Below, in pieces: positions 1 to 9,503 of a stretch of DNA of 27,021 bases; the first letter of the stretch is position 1; each line of letters begins with the position of its first letter. The position numbers and the translations under genes are program-made. The notes beneath the pieces were generated by a model. The model had not been told where the DNA came from. It saw nothing but the letters and a program-made list of their open reading frames with translations, and made no database searches. The stretch comes from Mesostigma viride. Lineage: Eukaryota > Streptophyta > Mesostigmatophyceae > Mesostigmatales > Mesostigmataceae. Where the stretch lies: positions 1 through 27,021 of the forward strand of contig RPFO01000689.1 in NCBI GenBank assembly GCA_009746045.1. The letters are read 5' to 3'.

Positions 1-3000
1 TAGGACAAGGACAAGGACAAGGACAAGGACAAGGACAAGGACAAGGACAAGGACAAGGACAAGGACAAGGACAAGGACAAGGACAAGGACAAGGACAAGG
101 ACAAGGACAAGGACAAGGACAAGGACAAGGACAAGGACAAGGACAAGGACAAGGACAAGGACAAGGACAAGCGGACAAGGACAAGGACAAGGACAAGGAC
201 AAGGACAAGGACAAGGACAAGGACAAGGACAAGGACAAGGACAAGGACAAGGACAAGGACAAGGACAAGGACAAGGACAAGGACAAGGACAAGGACAAGG
301 ACAAGGACAAGGACAAGGACAAGGACAAGGACAAGGACAAGGACAAGGACAAGGACAAGGACAAGGACAAGGACAAGGACAAGGACAAGGACAAGGACAA
401 GGACAAGGACAAGGACAAGGACAAGGACAAGGACAAGGACAAGGACAAGGACAAGGACAAGGACAAGGACAAGGACAAGGACAAGGACAAGGACAAGGAC
501 AAGGACAAGGACAAGGACAAGGACAAGGACAAGGACAAGGACAAGGACAAGGACAAGGACAAGGACAAGGACAAGGACAAGGACAAGGACAAGGACAAGG
601 ACAAGGACAAGGACAAGGACAAGGACAAGGACAAGGACAAGGACAAGGACAAGGACAAGGACAAGGACAAGGACAAGGACAAGGACAAGGACAAGGACAA
701 GGACAAGGACAAGGACAAGGACAAGGACAAGGACAAGGACAAGGACAAGGACAAGGACAAGGACAAGGACAAGGACAAGGACAAGGACAAGGACAAGGAC
801 AAGGACAAGGACAAGGACAAGGACAAGGACAAGGACAAGGACAAGGACAAGGACAAGGACAAGGACAAGGACAAGGACAAGGACAAGGACAAGGACAAGG
901 ACAAGGACAAGGACAAGGACAAGGACAAGGACAAGGACAAGGACAAGGACAAGGACAAGGACAAGGACAAGGACAAGGACAAGGACAAGGACAAGGACAA
1001 GGACAAGGACAAGGACAAGGACAAGGACAAGGACAAGGACAAGGACAAGGACAAGGACAAGGACAAGGACAAGGACAAGGACAAGGACAAGGACAAGGAC
1101 AAGGACAAGGACAAGGACAAGGACAAGGACAAGGACAAGGACAAGGACAAGGACAAGGACAAGGACAAGGACAAGGACAAGGACAAGGACAAGGACAAGG
1201 ACAAGGACAAGGACAAGGACAAGGACAAGGACAAGGACAAGGACAAGGACAAGGACAAGGACAAGGACAAGGACAAGGACAAGGACAAGGACAAGGACAA
1301 GGACAAGGACAAGGACAAGGACAAGGACAAGGACAAGGACAAGGACAAGGACAAGGACAAGGACAAGGACAAGGACAAGGACAAGGACAAGGACAAGGAC
1401 AAGGACAAGGACAAGGACAAGGACAAGGACAAGGACAAGGACAAGGACAAGGACAAGGACAAGGACAAGGACAAGGACGGACAAGGACAAGGACAAGGAC
1501 AAGGACAAGGACAAGGACAAGGACAAGGACAAGGACAAGGACAAGGACAAGGACAAGGACAAGGACAAGGACAAGGACAAGGACAAGGACAAGGACAAGG
1601 ACAAGGACAAGGACAAGGACAAGGACAAGGACAAGGACAAGGACAAGGACAAGGACAAGGACAAGGACAAGGACAAGGACAAGGACAAGGACAAGGACAA
1701 GGACAAGGACAAGGACAAGGACAAGGACAAGGACAAGGACAAGGACAAGGACAAGGACAAGGACAAGGACAAGGACAAGGACAAGGACAAGGACAAGGAC
1801 AAGGACAAGGACAAGGACAAGGACAAGGACAAGGACAAGGACAAGGACAAGGACAAGGACAAGGACAAGGACAAGGACAAGGACAAGGACAAGGACAAGG
1901 ACAAGGACAAGGACAAGGACAAGGACAAGGACAAGGACAAGGACAAGGACAAGGACAAGGACAAGGACAAGGACAAGGACAAGGACAAGGACAAGGACAA
2001 GGACAAGGACAAGGACAAGGACAAGGACAAGGACAAGGGGACAAGGACAAGGACAAGGACAAGGACAAGGACAAGGACAAGGACAAGGACAAGGACAAGG
2101 ACAAGGACAAGGACAAGGACAAGGACAAGGACAAGGACAAGGACAAGGACAAGGACAAGGACAAGGACAAGGACAAGGACAAGGACAAGGACAAGGACAA
2201 GGACAAGGACAAGGACAAGGACAAGGACAAGGACAAGGACAAGGACAAGGACAAGGACAAGGACAAGGACAAGGACAAGGACAAGGACAAGGACAAGGAC
2301 AAGGACAAGGACAAGGACAAGGACAAGGACAAGGACAAGGACAAGGACAAGGACAAGGACAAGGACAAGGACAAGGACAAGGACAAGGACAAGGACAAGG
2401 ACAAGGACAAGGACAAGGACAAGGACAAGGACAAGGACAAGGACAAGGACAAGGACAAGGACAAGGACAAGGACAAGGACAAGGACAAGGACAAGGACAA
2501 GGACAAGGACAAGGACAAGGACAAGGACAAGGACAAGGACAAGGACAAGGACAAGGACAAGGACAAGGACAAGGACAAGGACAAGGACAAGGACAAGGAC
2601 AAGGACAAGGACAAGGACAAGGACAAGGACAAGGACAAGGACAAGGACAAGGACAAGGACAAGGACAAGGACAAGGACAAGGACAAGGACAAGGACAAGG
2701 ACAAGGACAAGGACAAGGACAAGGACAAGGACAAGGACAAGGACAAGGACAAAGGACAAGGACAAGGACAAGGACAAGGACAAGGACAAGGACAAGGACA
2801 AGGACAAGGACAAGGACAAGGACAAGGACAAGGACAAGGACAAGGACAAGGACAAGGACAAGGACAAGGACAAGGACAAGGACAAGGACAAGGACAAGGA
2901 CAAGGACAAGGACAAGGACAAGGACAAGGACAAGGACAAGGACAAGGACAAGGACAAGGACAAGGACAAGGACAAGGACAAGGACAAGGACAAGGACAAG

Positions 3001-3992
3001 GACAAGGACAAGGACAAGGACAAGGACAAGGACAAGGACAAGGACAAGGACAAGGACAAGGACAAGGACAAGGACAAGGACAAGGACAAGGACAAGGACA
3101 AGGACAAGGACAAGGACAAGGACAAGGACAAGGACAAGGACAAGGACAAGGACAAGGACAAGGACAAGGACAAGGACAAGGACAAGGACAAGGACAAGGA
3201 CAAGGACAAGGACAAGGACAAGGACAAGGACAAGGACAAGGACAAGGACAAGGACAAGGACAAGGACAAGGACAAGGACAAGGACAAGGACAAGGACAAG
3301 GACAAGGACAAGGACAAGGACAAGGACAAGGACAAGGACAAGGACAAGGACAAGGACAAGGACAAGGACAAGGACAAGGACAAGGACAAGGACAAGGACA
3401 AGGACAAGGACAAGGACAAGGACAAGGACAAGGACAAGGACAAGGACAAGGACAAGGACAAGGACAAGGACAAGGACAAGGACAAGGACAAGGACAAGGA
3501 CAAGGACAAGGACAAGGACAAGGACAAGGACAAGGACAAGGACAAGGACAAGGACAAGGACAAGGACAAGGACAAGGACAAGGACAAGGACAAGGACAAG
3601 GACAAGGACAAGGACAAGGACAAGGACAAGGACAAGGACAAGGACAAGGACAAGGACAAGGACAAGGACAAGGACAAGGACAAGGACAAGGACAAGGACA
3701 AGGACAAGGACAAGGACAAGGACAAGGACAAGGACAAGGACAAGGACAAGGACAAGGACAAGGACAAGGACAAGGACAAGGACAAGGACAAGGACAAGGA
3801 CAAGGACAAGGACAAGGACAAGGACAAGGACAAGGACAAGGACAAGGACAAGGACAAGGACAAGGACAAGGACAAGGACAAGGACAAGGACAAGGACAAG
3901 GACAAGGACAAGGACAAGGACAAGGACAAGGACAAGGACAAGGACAAGGACAAGGACAAGGACAAGGACAAGGACAAGGACAAGGACAAGGA
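1..3992. repeat. AAGGAC hexanucleotide array, about 665 copies
   Basis: The segment is an almost perfect tandem array of the hexamer AAGGAC. Only four interruptions are visible: an inserted GC near 171, a lost AA near 1478, an extra GG near 2039 and an extra A near 2751. Between them, runs of more than 1 kb are perfect. No frame of this hexamer contains a stop codon, so all six frames are open dipeptide repeats (Asp-Lys, Gly-Gln and Thr-Arg on the plus strand). That is a property of the repeat and not evidence of coding. The array ends abruptly at 3992, against a half-copy of the dispersed palindrome element. Confidence 0.99.
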
Positions 3993-4010
3993 TGGCGCAA
4001 GAAAATCACA
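3993..4010 (+). repeat. Half-copy of dispersed palindrome element at array edge
   Basis: The 18 bases TGGCGCAAGAAAATCACA at the array edge are identical to the right flank of the palindrome element at 10366 (10375-10392), and nearly identical to the flank at 9467. Only the last bases of the palindrome (TGG) remain here; the left half is replaced by hexamer repeat. The array therefore abuts or has grown into an older copy of the element. Confidence 0.7.
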
Positions 4011-4030
4011 TCCTTGTGCGTAACACCTAC

Positions 4031-4330
4031 CCGGACAGCTGGCAGTGTGTGGTGGGTTGCTTTTCCAGTTGCTGCCGTCGCGGCATCGGAACCCGATGAC
4101 CCAGAAGCCGCCGATTTCCTCCGCTCCTTCGCCGCCTTTGCTGCATGAGCGCCGCGCGCCTGTTGCCCCGACGATGGTGCGGGGGGAGGGGGCATTTGCT
4201 GTGCTGCCGCTGCAGCTTCCGACGGCGCGGAAGGGCCGGCGGCGGGAGGGGGCAACACCGGTGGCGGCGGAGAGCCCGGCGGCGGGGGCGCCGGCGGAGG
4301 GGAACGCGGGTGGTTGTGCGTACAAGCACG
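4031..4330 (-). CDS. Possible internal exon, proline/alanine-rich protein
   Basis: Function unknown and the gene call is tentative. The minus-strand frame starting at 4330 is open for exactly 100 codons. It begins with a proline-rich stretch (RSPPPAPPPPGSPPPP), then an Ala/Gln/Pro segment, then a basic patch (KAAKERRKS) and a Ser/Ala/Thr-rich tail. It has no convincing ATG. Upstream there is a CTAAC branch-point-like motif (RC of 4371-4375), a pyrimidine-rich stretch and a CAG at 4331-4333, which resembles a 3' splice site. At the other end CGG|GTAGGT (4021-4030) resembles a donor. If that donor is not used, the frame stays open into the hexamer array as a Cys-Pro repeat. GC-rich DNA produces such frames by chance, and overlapping frames on the plus strand are also open, so RNA evidence would be needed. 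Confidence 0.28.
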
Positions 4331-4503
4331 CTGTGACACGCAGACGACAAAGAAGAAATCCGCCGAATATGTTAGCAAGCGGTGCGGTGCAGCACACACA
4401 CCTGACAAAGCTAATAGGTCAACCCTTAAAACCGTGTCCAACTGCCCGCTATAAAAACCGGGCAATGGTCACTTTCCATGATAATGTCCACAAACCAACC
4501 TAA

Positions 4504-4980
4504 TAGTTAGTTATGGTCCATTATAGGACACAAGCACACACATATATTCACCACCTTGGGGGTCATGTCATTGGTCATATTGCAATGTCCTATGGGTGCC
4601 AAATATAGCACCCCCTGACAGAAAGGAAGCTAGTAAAGGGCTCATGAACACCAAGGTTGCATGTGGAGGAGCAGGGACCCAGCTGCAAGCTCTAACAATA
4701 AATGCCCACTACAAATAGCGGACAGTTTGGTTTGTGACACCTGCTAGCATTACAAAGCTCAATTCTCATCCCGTAGCAACAAAAATGTAATGTCCGCTGT
4801 AAATATCACTCAAAACGGCTAAAGGGTTAAAACGAAGTTGTAGTTGTTTTGCGGCATCAAGTTTCAAAGTACGTACTGGGATACCCTTCGCCAGCCTGCT
4901 TGGCATCCAGGATAAGATCTTGGAACCAGTAAGGGGGCTTCGCTTGCTGCGGCAGATGGTGCAATCCATTGTGATCTGCG
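4504..4980. other. Non-coding stretch, nothing recognised
   Basis: No open frame with protein-like composition, no RNA gene and no strong repeat is visible. A CTATAAAAA stretch near 4450-4458 resembles a TATA box on the plus strand, but no gene follows it. Confidence 0.6.
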
Positions 4981-5398
4981 CGCAAAACATACACAAACAA
5001 CCAAACCCTCATAGGTTGAGCAATCCACAAAATCATGCCATTACTGTAACAACATGGGCAAAGCATACACAAACGAACAACCATCATAGATTGAGCTAAC
5101 AATCCAGAAAATCATGCCATTACTGTAACAACATGGGCAAAGCATACACAAACGAACAACCATCATAGATTGAGCTAGCAATCCACAACATTATGCCATT
5201 ACTGTAACAACATGGGCAAAGCATACACAAACGAACAACCATCATAGATTGAGCTAGCAATCCACAACATCATGCCATTACTGTAACAACATGGGCAAAG
5301 CATACACAAACGAACAACCATCATAGATAGAGCAATCCACAACATCATGCCATTAATGTAATAACATGGGCAAAACATACACAAACAAATAGCCATGA
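4981..5398. repeat. Tandem repeat, 79-bp unit, about 5 copies
   Basis: Successive copies are anchored by the string CATGCCATTA or a close variant at 5034, 5113, 5192, 5271 and 5346. The spacing is 79, 79, 79 and 75 bp. Copies differ by a few substitutions; the last is shortened and the most diverged. Frames through the array (for example on the minus strand, 5199-5396) are by-products of the repeat. A small duplication based on AATAGCCATGAT follows at 5386-5445. Confidence 0.92.
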
Positions 5399-5529
5399 TA
5401 GGGCATTAAGAGAATAGCCATGATTGGGGCAATAAGAGAATTTTTTTGTTCAATTCAATGATCACAATTTATGCACACAGTCGATGCATTCATAAATGAG
5501 GCAGGTTCTTCCGAAAATTGGCTCCGTCG

Positions 5530-5984
5530 TAGAGTGTCAACGGCCAACTTGCAAACACGCACGTTACATGATATACATCCTAGTCATTATGGTCCTATAC
5601 AAACGCCAGAAGGGCCGAATACCGGTTTAATTGGATCTTTAGCTACGCATAGTAAAGTAAATGAATATGTTTTCTTGTCCTTTTTATACATTACAAAAAA
5701 ATCAAGTAATTAAAAGTGAAATACCTATTTTTATACCTCCACATCAACAAGATCAATTTAAATTCGCCCCAGAATATTTATTACTTTCTTGTTACTCTAG
5801 TGTTGAAAATAATTATGTTCATGTGCGATATAAACCAGAATTTAGTAGTAAAGCAGAAGAAGTCGATTATTTGGGGATTTCTCCAACGCAAGCTTCAATA
5901 GCTACTTCATTTATTCCCTTGGTGGAACATGATGATGCAATCCGAGCATTAATGGGTTGTAATATGCAAAGACAAGCAGTTCCA
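5530..5984 (+). pseudogene. Nuclear plastid-DNA fragment of rpoB, frameshifted
   Basis: This is a fragment of the plastid RNA polymerase beta subunit gene, transferred to another genome and no longer functional. In frame 2, up to about 5670, it encodes DIHPSHYG, then [20 protein letters not shown], the conserved beta-subunit core. Three residues normally present between HYG and PI (Arg-Ile-Cys in the family) are missing. At about 5670 the frame shifts (net +1 or -2), and homology continues in frame 3 with [44 protein letters not shown] and CNMQRQAVP. It stops at a TGA at 5985. The 5' boundary is uncertain: the strongest match starts near 5554. Only about 150 of the roughly 1,100 codons of the family remain. 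The codons are AT-rich, unlike the GC-richer genes to the right, as expected for plastid-derived DNA. Confidence 0.9.
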
Positions 5985-5987
5985 TGA

Positions 5988-6223
5988 CACCAAGGTTGAG
6001 ACTTACATGCATGGGACAAGAAAAACCTCGTTGCAAGGGTTGAAACAATAACGAAATTGTATGACCACAGACACATAAAATGGAAGGCTTGCTCAGTATT
6101 ATTATTTACCCATCAATCAATTTTAAAGGCAAGGAAATGTTGAAATACGGAAGACCGTCCCAAGTTCGCCAGCATTAACAAAAGCATTTCTGTGACAAGA
6201 ACAGTGGGCGACCATTCCCATTA
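5988..6223. other. Spacer between rpoB fragment and first minus-strand gene
   Basis: No gene, repeat or RNA motif is visible. It includes the 3' flank of the gene ending at 6224. Confidence 0.6.
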
Positions 6224-7011
6224 TTATCTTTTCCTCTTTTGTTTCTTCCCCTTCCCGGACTCGCATGCATAAGCGACGTCCGCCATCCCCAAACGATGCA
6301 AAATTTTGTTGGAGCTCTGCATCTTCTCCAACAGTTCTTGATCCGATTCCTCCTTTGCACGACGCGCTTCCTCTGCCTTCGCCTTTGCGGCCTCCACATC
6401 TGCATCTATATCCGCCTTCACCACCATCCTGATCAAACGGTCCCGCTCCTCAGGCCTCGGGAGCGTCGGCAGTCCCACCGGCTCTGCGGCAAGAAGAGCC
6501 TCCAAAATATCCTTGTGCAGTCTTTGTGCTTCCACAAATCCATTATTCGTCATCAAGGTGTACGCGCATTCACGCGCCACACCCTGCAAGGAATCCCCCA
6601 TGGTAACGTTAAGCCCATGAGCAAACCCGTACGCGCTGTCCCCCTCTGCAAAATCTCGAGTCCCTGCCTGTCGAGGCGCACCAGCTCAACTTTCCGTTCC
6701 CCAGTGTGCGTTGCCGTGAAGTGGAGGACCGAGCGTGTCATTCCGGTCTTCCCCATCAACATCTGCAAACTTGCTACGTATGCGATCCCACGAGCGCACA
6801 CGTCCTCCAACTTCTCGGCAAAAGGTAGATGTGTCTTGCAATACACATCCAATCCCTCCAGTGGTCTATCACATCTAAGAAATCCACACCCCCCGTATGG
6901 ATCCTTGGCATTTTGGTACTCGAGGTCGTGCGCTTGCAGGAACTTGTAATGTTCCGCGCACAGTCCCTCGACCCTTACGGGCTCCGTACAGATTTTGCAT
7001 TTCGTTGCCAT
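6224..7011 (-). CDS. Cys/His-cluster protein, frame-disrupted (paralogue of 8420)
   Basis: No known family is recognised. The start MATKC at 7011 is chosen because the paralogue at 8420-9202 begins MAVKC at the same place. Two putative zinc knuckles follow: C5-x2-C8-x9-C18-x2-H21 and C42-x4-C47-x10-C58-x2-H61. A mixed alpha/beta segment comes next. The C-terminal third is charged and helical (KAKAEEARRAKEESDQELLE) and ends in a lysine/arginine cluster (KGKKQKRKR) that could be a nuclear localisation signal. The frame breaks at a five-base G-run (plus 6640-6644). One more G would join LEILQ to GDSAYGFAHG and give about 262 residues, against 260 in the paralogue; the peptide across the junction aligns with FDSYAYCQGF there. 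It is therefore either a base-calling error or a recent pseudogene. In-frame ATGs also exist at 7026 and 7035. No palindrome is found upstream. Confidence 0.7.
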
Positions 7012-7237
7012 CTGCGCAATTGCCATGAGTCCCATACAGCAGCCATTGTATAACAGGGGCAATAAGGACCGTCAGAACCCCCTCTGGCGTCTTTCTCACA
7101 CAATTCTCAATCTAGTCTTTTTGTGCAATAATTGTTGGTTCAAAGAAGGTCCGTTCAAAGAAGTTTTATGAGACAAAATAAATTAGTTTCAATTACACGC
7201 ATCAGATTAATCAAATCATATTTTCTCCCTCTCTTTC

Positions 7238-7819
7238 TTACTGAGCAATTCTGTCCATCCTGCCCCTCTTTGCCGGCTTCTCATCAATCTCCTCATCAAA
7301 ATCACACACACGTCTAATCTGCTGTCTAATCTGCTCTACCAACCCCCCCTTGCGCATCAGGTCTTTCACCTCCCCCTTCAAGAGCGCTGTCACGAGTCGC
7401 GCGCACTCATACGCGGACTCCGTGGCCAGGTCCCTTCCCATATCATGCCACACTTTGGCCGTTGGACAGTCGGGATGGTCTCCCATGTAAGCCCACACAT
7501 GCCTTGGCGGCTTGTCCTCTCCGCCTATCCCCTCTCCAGGTCGCATCTGTCCCACCTCCTCTATCACCCACTCTGCATCACGCAGCATGAATCGAGGCTT
7601 CTTGTCAACATAGTACAAGACCAAAACCATGTTGTTGGGCCAAGGCTTCCACTTTTTCGTCACGATGTGACGGTCAATCGTCATCAGCCCGCTCTCGATT
7701 TCGGCAAACAACGCCCCCCATACGTCAGAATGCTTGGGACAGAACCACTCGCTGTCCGTCGGCATTCCTTCCCATTGACAATCCGGATGTTCGCATCGAA
7801 TGGGTCCATCTGTGCACAT
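7238..7819 (-). CDS. Short Cys/His-cluster protein, 193 aa
   Basis: Unknown function; same loose family as the genes at 6224 and 8420, but with one knuckle only, C9-x4-C14-x12-C27-x2-H30, which aligns with the second knuckle of the others. After it, MVLVLYYVD and a DAEWVIEEVG segment align with PLVLSFEVD and SREWMLNHPD of the 8420 gene. Further on, DLATESAYECARLV resembles SLQGVARECAYTLM of the 6224 gene. The C-terminus is charged and ends near PAKRGRMDRIAQ, a possible nuclear signal. The ATG at 7819 is supported by an in-frame stop shortly upstream and by the palindrome 45 nt further up, the same spacing as in neighbouring genes. A cysteine-rich peptide (CVCGWCKKYRC) lies in another frame just upstream and could be a relic of the first knuckle. 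Confidence 0.75.
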   Translation of the reverse strand: MCTDGPIRCEHPDCQWEGMPTDSEWFCPKHSDVWGALFAEIESGLMTIDRHIVTKKWKPWPNNMVLVLYYVDKKPRFMLRDAEWVIEEVGQMRPGEGIGGEDKPPRHVWAYMGDHPDCPTAKVWHDMGRDLATESAYECARLVTALLKGEVKDLMRKGGLVEQIRQQIRRVCDFDEEIDEKPAKRGRMDRIAQ

Positions 7820-7864
7820 CGATATTTTTTACACCACCCGCAAACGCACGCATTCAGCAGGGTC

Positions 7865-7909
7865 AACGGCCGTTGGCCCTGTTAAATTCCACACATCCCA
7901 ACGGCCGTT
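7865..7909 (-). promoter_or_regulatory. Two AACGGCCGTT palindromes upstream of the 7238 gene
   Basis: Perfect decamer palindromes at 7865-7874 and 7900-7909. The first lies 45 nt before the ATG at 7819. The paired arrangement, with centres 35 bp apart, is unique in this window. Confidence 0.55.
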
Positions 7910-7965
7910 GGCCTTAGACGCACAAAACTTGACACCATCAGGCGATTTTTTCCAAATGATTCTTC

Positions 7966-7971
7966 TTTATT
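7966..7971 (-). terminator. Candidate poly(A) signal AATAAA for the 8004 gene
   Basis: TTTATT on the plus strand reads AATAAA on the minus strand, 32 nt after the stop codon at 8004-8006. The context is AT-rich (7960-7985), unlike the coding sequence. Assignment is by position only. Confidence 0.5.
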
Positions 7972-8003
7972 AAATAAATTTACATTCATCCTAAAATCAC
8001 ATT

Positions 8004-8348
8004 CTAGTCAACATCCTCCCCATCTTTAGTGGGTTGCATTCGACCCCAATTGTCGTTCATAAAACTGACCAAAACATGAGCCGGAGTCCCCACATCCTCC
8101 TCACGCCTCAATTTACGCAATACACCTTTAGCAATTCCACCATACCCATCAACCTCCGACATCATCATGCCCACGCCATCAAGACGTTCAGCGTGCAATT
8201 GCCCGTCCTCTTCGAGAACCAGATCGGGCAGGTCTTCCAGTTCGGCCTCCACAATCTCTATCAGGTTTTCCTTTGTAGTCTCCCCCCCTTCCTTTCCTTC
8301 TTTTCCGCACTCCATCCTACACCCTGCCCCTGCACAACCGACGTCCAT
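8004..8348 (-). CDS. Small acidic hypothetical protein, 114 aa
   Basis: Not recognised. The product starts with a Gly/Cys-rich stretch (MDVGCAGAGC), then a charged acidic helix-like region (ENLIEIVEAELEDLPDLVLE) and a mixed C-terminal half containing KGVLRKLRREEDVG. No membrane segment or signal peptide is evident. The ATG at 8348 is supported by a palindrome 46 nt upstream (8395-8404), the same spacing as in three neighbouring genes. The gap to the stop of the next gene upstream (8420) is only 71 bp, so promoter and previous 3' end share that gap. A candidate poly(A) signal follows at 7966-7971. The protein could be a lineage-specific partner of the Cys/His proteins around it, which is only an inference from position. 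Confidence 0.6.
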   Translation of the reverse strand: MDVGCAGAGCRMECGKEGKEGGETTKENLIEIVEAELEDLPDLVLEEDGQLHAERLDGVGMMMSEVDGYGGIAKGVLRKLRREEDVGTPAHVLVSFMNDNWGRMQPTKDGEDVD

Positions 8349-8394
8349 GGCAAGTTAAGAAACGGACTCAGCTCACAGGACATTTTGCAAGTCC

Positions 8395-8404
8395 AACGGC
8401 CGTT
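8395..8404 (-). promoter_or_regulatory. AACGGCCGTT palindrome upstream of the 8004 gene
   Basis: Perfect copy, 46 nt before the ATG at 8348 and only 15 nt beyond the stop of the 8420 gene. The two genes are so close that this site must act within a shared 71-bp gap. Confidence 0.6.
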
Positions 8405-8419
8405 GGCGACCAAAAACAC

Positions 8420-9202
8420 CTAGTCGCATGCATTCCTTGCTCTCTCCACCAAAGCAGAGGCCAGGACGACCCTTTCCACGACCTTTTCAATTTCCTCCCC
8501 CTCAGCATCAGCAACAACGGTCATGGCAAATCGGGCTTGGCGCTTAACCCCCGATGCCAGAACGGCAGCCATCTCCACACGAGTTTTTGAGACTTCAACA
8601 GGTACAGGCAATTCGCCGACCGCAAAAGTAAGCCTTGCGAGGTGCGGGACCCACCAATCACCTTCCAAAAATCCGCAACCCCATCCAATCATGAAATACA
8701 ACAACAGGTCTGCGCCCATGGCGCCTGCGATATCCAAGTCGTCATGCGAAACAATCGCATGCACGTCATCCTCCGAGCACAGCATCCATGTAAAAACGGC
8801 GTCCCCGAAACCTTGGCAGTAGGCATACGAGTCAAAGTCAGGGTGATTCAACATCCATTCCCGCGACCTGACCGCCATTCTTTCCAGACTTCCAGCACTG
8901 TCCACCTCAAAACTCAGGACAAGAGGTCCTTCACCAGCACTGGACTCGCCATGCACAAACAACAAGCCTCCTTTGATCACCTCTTGCATCTCCCCTGACA
9001 ACTTGGCGTGTCCATCACAAAAAGGCATGCAATCCGTCCCGAATGGAAGCTGGCAATCCCGGGCGATACACCCCCCCTTTTTTGCAAACAAATCCTTCAC
9101 CCTCCCTGCCATTCCCGTTCGCACGCTGACATGACGCACGCACAAGTCATCCCCTCCTGCTCTCGCTTCCTGGCACCACGCAACCGTGCATTTGACCGCC
9201 AT
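8420..9202 (-). CDS. Cys/His-cluster protein, 260 aa, intact family member
   Basis: This is the best-preserved member of the local Cys/His family; function unknown. Two putative zinc knuckles are visible: C5-x4-C10-x10-C21-x2-H24 and C45-x4-C50-x11-C62-x2-H65, with an additional C58. A GG-LLFVHGE turn and a beta-like segment (GPLVLSFEVDSAG) follow, then SYAYCQGFGDAVFTWMLCSE, a more hydrophobic middle (LLLYFMIGWGCG) and a helical C-terminus (VVERVVLASALVERARNACD). The zinc knuckles suggest nucleic-acid or protein binding, but this is inference. The start MAVKC at 9202 is preferred over an ATG at 9232. The upstream region of the gene at 9504 is duplicated here, and the two start codons coincide in that alignment. 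It also puts the palindrome at 41 nt, as in the neighbours. The end -NACD resembles -NRLCD of the 9504 gene. Confidence 0.8.
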   Translation of the reverse strand: MAVKCTVAWCQEARAGGDDLCVRHVSVRTGMAGRVKDLFAKKGGCIARDCQLPFGTDCMPFCDGHAKLSGEMQEVIKGGLLFVHGESSAGEGPLVLSFEVDSAGSLERMAVRSREWMLNHPDFDSYAYCQGFGDAVFTWMLCSEDDVHAIVSHDDLDIAGAMGADLLLYFMIGWGCGFLEGDWWVPHLARLTFAVGELPVPVEVSKTRVEMAAVLASGVKRQARFAMTVVADAEGEEIEKVVERVVLASALVERARNACD

Positions 9203-9243
9203 CTGCGACCACCAACACCGTTTGATACACATTTCTCACCGTC

Positions 9244-9253
9244 AACGGCCGTT
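9244..9253 (-). promoter_or_regulatory. AACGGCCGTT palindrome upstream of the 8420 gene
   Basis: Perfect core, 41 nt before the ATG at 9202. It is the counterpart of the site at 10164 in copy B of the duplication. Confidence 0.6.
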
Positions 9254-9314
9254 GGCTTGAAACAACAAGAATGATTTATTACTCGCACGAAAATCACACC
9301 ATTTTCCAGCCTCC

Positions 9315-9476
9315 AACGGCCGTTGGCGCACGAAAAATGCACGAAAAAAATTTTTATTATGCATTTATTGATTACATCCATAGTGCCACGTGGCGAATCA
9401 CACCCAACTTTCCAGCTGCCAACGGCCGTTGGCGCAAAGAAAATCAAACCCTAATTTGCAGGTTCCAACGGCCGTT
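9315..9476. promoter_or_regulatory. Cluster of three AACGGCCGTT palindromes and a G-box
   Basis: Palindromes lie at 9315-9324, 9421-9430 and 9467-9476, with a perfect G-box palindrome GCCACGTGGC at 9385-9394. All lie between the stop of the 9504 gene and the start of the 8420 gene. Candidate AATAAA signals on the minus strand are at 9353-9358 and 9364-9369, so the 3' end of the 9504 transcript may overlap this cluster. Confidence 0.5.
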
Positions 9477-9503
9477 GGCGCAAAGAAAATCACACCCAAC
9501 ACT

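Noticed and set aside
1-3992. Hexamer array as a telomere
   Set aside because: At a left end the plus strand should read the C-rich strand; here the G-rich GGACAA strand points inward, and the unit is not a known telomere repeat.
6239-6949. Plus-strand frame of 236 codons
   Set aside because: It is antisense to the Cys/His gene at 6224-7011, which has paralogue support; the plus-strand peptide has no recognisable motif.
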